This document shows positions 63,187 to 64,000 of a DNA stretch of 64,000 bases, piece by piece (the stretch's first letter is position 1; every line of letters starts with the position of its first letter). Origin of the DNA: Roseomonas mucosa (GTDB lineage: Bacteria > Pseudomonadota > Alphaproteobacteria > Acetobacterales > Acetobacteraceae); contig CAMDWG010000007.1 in NCBI GenBank assembly GCA_945878375.1, forward strand, positions 1 to 64,000. The letters are read 5' to 3'. The notes under the pieces were generated by a model that saw only the letters and a program-made list of their open reading frames with translations, did no database searches and was not told the DNA's origin. A program made the translations under genes and the position numbers.

Positions 63187-64000
63187 TCAGAAGGCGATGC
63201 GCGTGCCCAGCAGGAACACCGAGGCTTCGCGGTTCACAAGGGTAGCCTTGTTCACCGTGATGTTCACGTTGTCGTCCTGCAGCTGCGCGTAGGTCGCGTA
63301 GACGTCGAGGCCCGGCGCGATGTTGTACAGGCCGGAGATGCCGTACACCGTCTGCTCACGCTTCGCATTGCCCGCGCCGTTCGTGTCCTGCTCGGCCACG
63401 CCGTAGAACGCGCCGACCGAGATCGCACCCGTCGTGTAGGTGGCGCCCAGGGCGTAGTGCGAGCTGTCATCCGCGCCGACGCGGTTCAGGGTCGCGGTCG
63501 TGGTGCTGCTGTACTTGCCCCAGGTGTACTCGCCACCGACGGTGAAGCCGAAGGCGGACAGGGTCAGGCCGGTCGTGTAGACTTCGAGGTCGTCGCGCGC
63601 GGAGGCACGGCCGCCAGCGGCCGTCGCCGTGGCGGCTTCCGCCGTCTGGTAGCCAACGCCCGCCGCGATGCCGACGCCGCCGAAGTTGCCGCGGTAACGC
63701 AGGCCGAGCGAGATCTCGTTCGTCAGGCCCGTCCCGTCACGATTCACGGAACCAGGGGCGAGCGCAGAACCAGCAGTGAGAGACAGCGAGTCGAGCGCGC
63801 GGCCGGAGATGATCCGGTCGCCCTCGTTGCGGTTCGGCGAGTAGCTGATGCCGAAGTCGAAGCCGGCGAACTGCGGGGACAGGTAGATGATCTTGGTGGA
63901 GTCGTTGCCGTCGTTGATGCCGGTCAGCAGCGACGGGCCACCGGCGGTGAAGGCGCTGCTGCTCAGCAGGCCTGCACCCCAGTCGCCGTCCGTGCCGGAC
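63187..64000 (-). CDS. Porin, C-terminal part (continues past the window)
   Basis: At least 270 C-terminal residues of a general outer-membrane porin. The frame is open to the window edge and the N-terminus lies beyond 64000. Alternating beta-strand patterns are clear: ISLGLRYRGNFGGVGIAAGVGYQ, then YTTGLTLSAFGFTVGGEYTWG and HYALGATYTTGAISVGAFYGV. It ends LLGTRIAF, with the terminal Phe recognised by the BAM complex. The segment PQFAGFDFGISYSPN before 63800 is typical of the Porin_4 family. Confidence 0.92.
   Translation of the reverse strand, partial: SGTDGDWGAGLLSSSAFTAGGPSLLTGINDGNDSTKIIYLSPQFAGFDFGISYSPNRNEGDRIISGRALDSLSLTAGSALAPGSVNRDGTGLTNEISLGLRYRGNFGGVGIAAGVGYQTAEAATATAAGGRASARDDLEVYTTGLTLSAFGFTVGGEYTWGKYSSTTTATLNRVGADDSSHYALGATYTTGAISVGAFYGVAEQDTNGAGNAKREQTVYGISGLYNIAPGLDVYATYAQLQDDNVNITVNKATLVNREASVFLLGTRIAF

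Overview
The window is about 70% G+C with very dense, often overlapping genes. It looks like a chromosomal segment of an alphaproteobacterium, most likely an Acetobacteraceae (Roseomonas-like) member. Grounds: the flaF-flbT flagellin-control pair with fliX and a DUF1217 protein; a 1.5-kb-plus-codon NAD-glutamate dehydrogenase; hrcA divergent from rph; hemW, hemH, hemJ; rho; and the classic mnmE-mnmG-rsmG-parA-parB block converging on leuS-lptE-holA. No rRNA, tRNA or CRISPR array was found.

Layout. 1-2200: flagellar genes. The first 148 bp are the end of an IS21-family element inserted just after the start of flaF, which removes its start codon. 2300-8050: a TAXI-type TRAP transporter (binding protein and fused permease), a YjbF-like lipoprotein, a CBS-BON protein behind a perfect FNR/FixK-type box, and an MFS permease. 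8080-8221: a structured intergenic repeat. 8242-12906: NAD-glutamate dehydrogenase. 13091-16708: two JmjC/cupin-4 oxygenases bracketing an OmpA-like secreted protein and a lipoprotein made of seven Asp/Gly/Arg-rich repeats. This is the most intriguing cassette here. 16730-25736: esterase, MFS, a radical-SAM/UdgX DNA-repair pair, a large membrane protein, an HMG-CoA-lyase-like enzyme and a SirB1 protein. 25784-32937: HIT protein, hisE, hisF, hrcA, rph, rdgB, a PQQ sugar dehydrogenase, MAPEG and YbaK proteins. 32954-37057: hemW followed by three tandem, overlapping, mutually homologous polysaccharide-pyruvyl-transferase-like genes. 37076-40616: rsmI, an LppC/LpoA-like lipoprotein and a PhoR-like kinase. 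40797-46466: a glycosidase, the terminal heme genes hemH and hemJ around a HAD hydrolase, and an SbmA/BacA-type ABC exporter. 46744-51791: rho with a hairpin at its stop codon, a string of hairpins, a small (p)ppGpp-hydrolase-like gene, GNAT, quinone reductase, ogt and a thioredoxin-like ferredoxin. 51852-57608: the tRNA-modification/chromosome-partition block with two perfect parS sites. 57646-64000: holA, lptE, leuS, a DUF3576 lipoprotein and the C-terminal part of a porin.

How the genes work together. ParB should load at the two parS sites beside its own gene, so this is probably an origin-proximal region, although no oriC is visible. HemW, HemH and HemJ cover late heme supply. LptE, the porin, the LppC-like protein and the lipoproteins build the outer membrane. 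MnmE/MnmG, RsmG, LeuS, Rph and RsmI serve RNA modification and translation. Several stop codons, at rho and between convergent gene pairs, sit inside hairpins, so termination signals are packed into coding ends.
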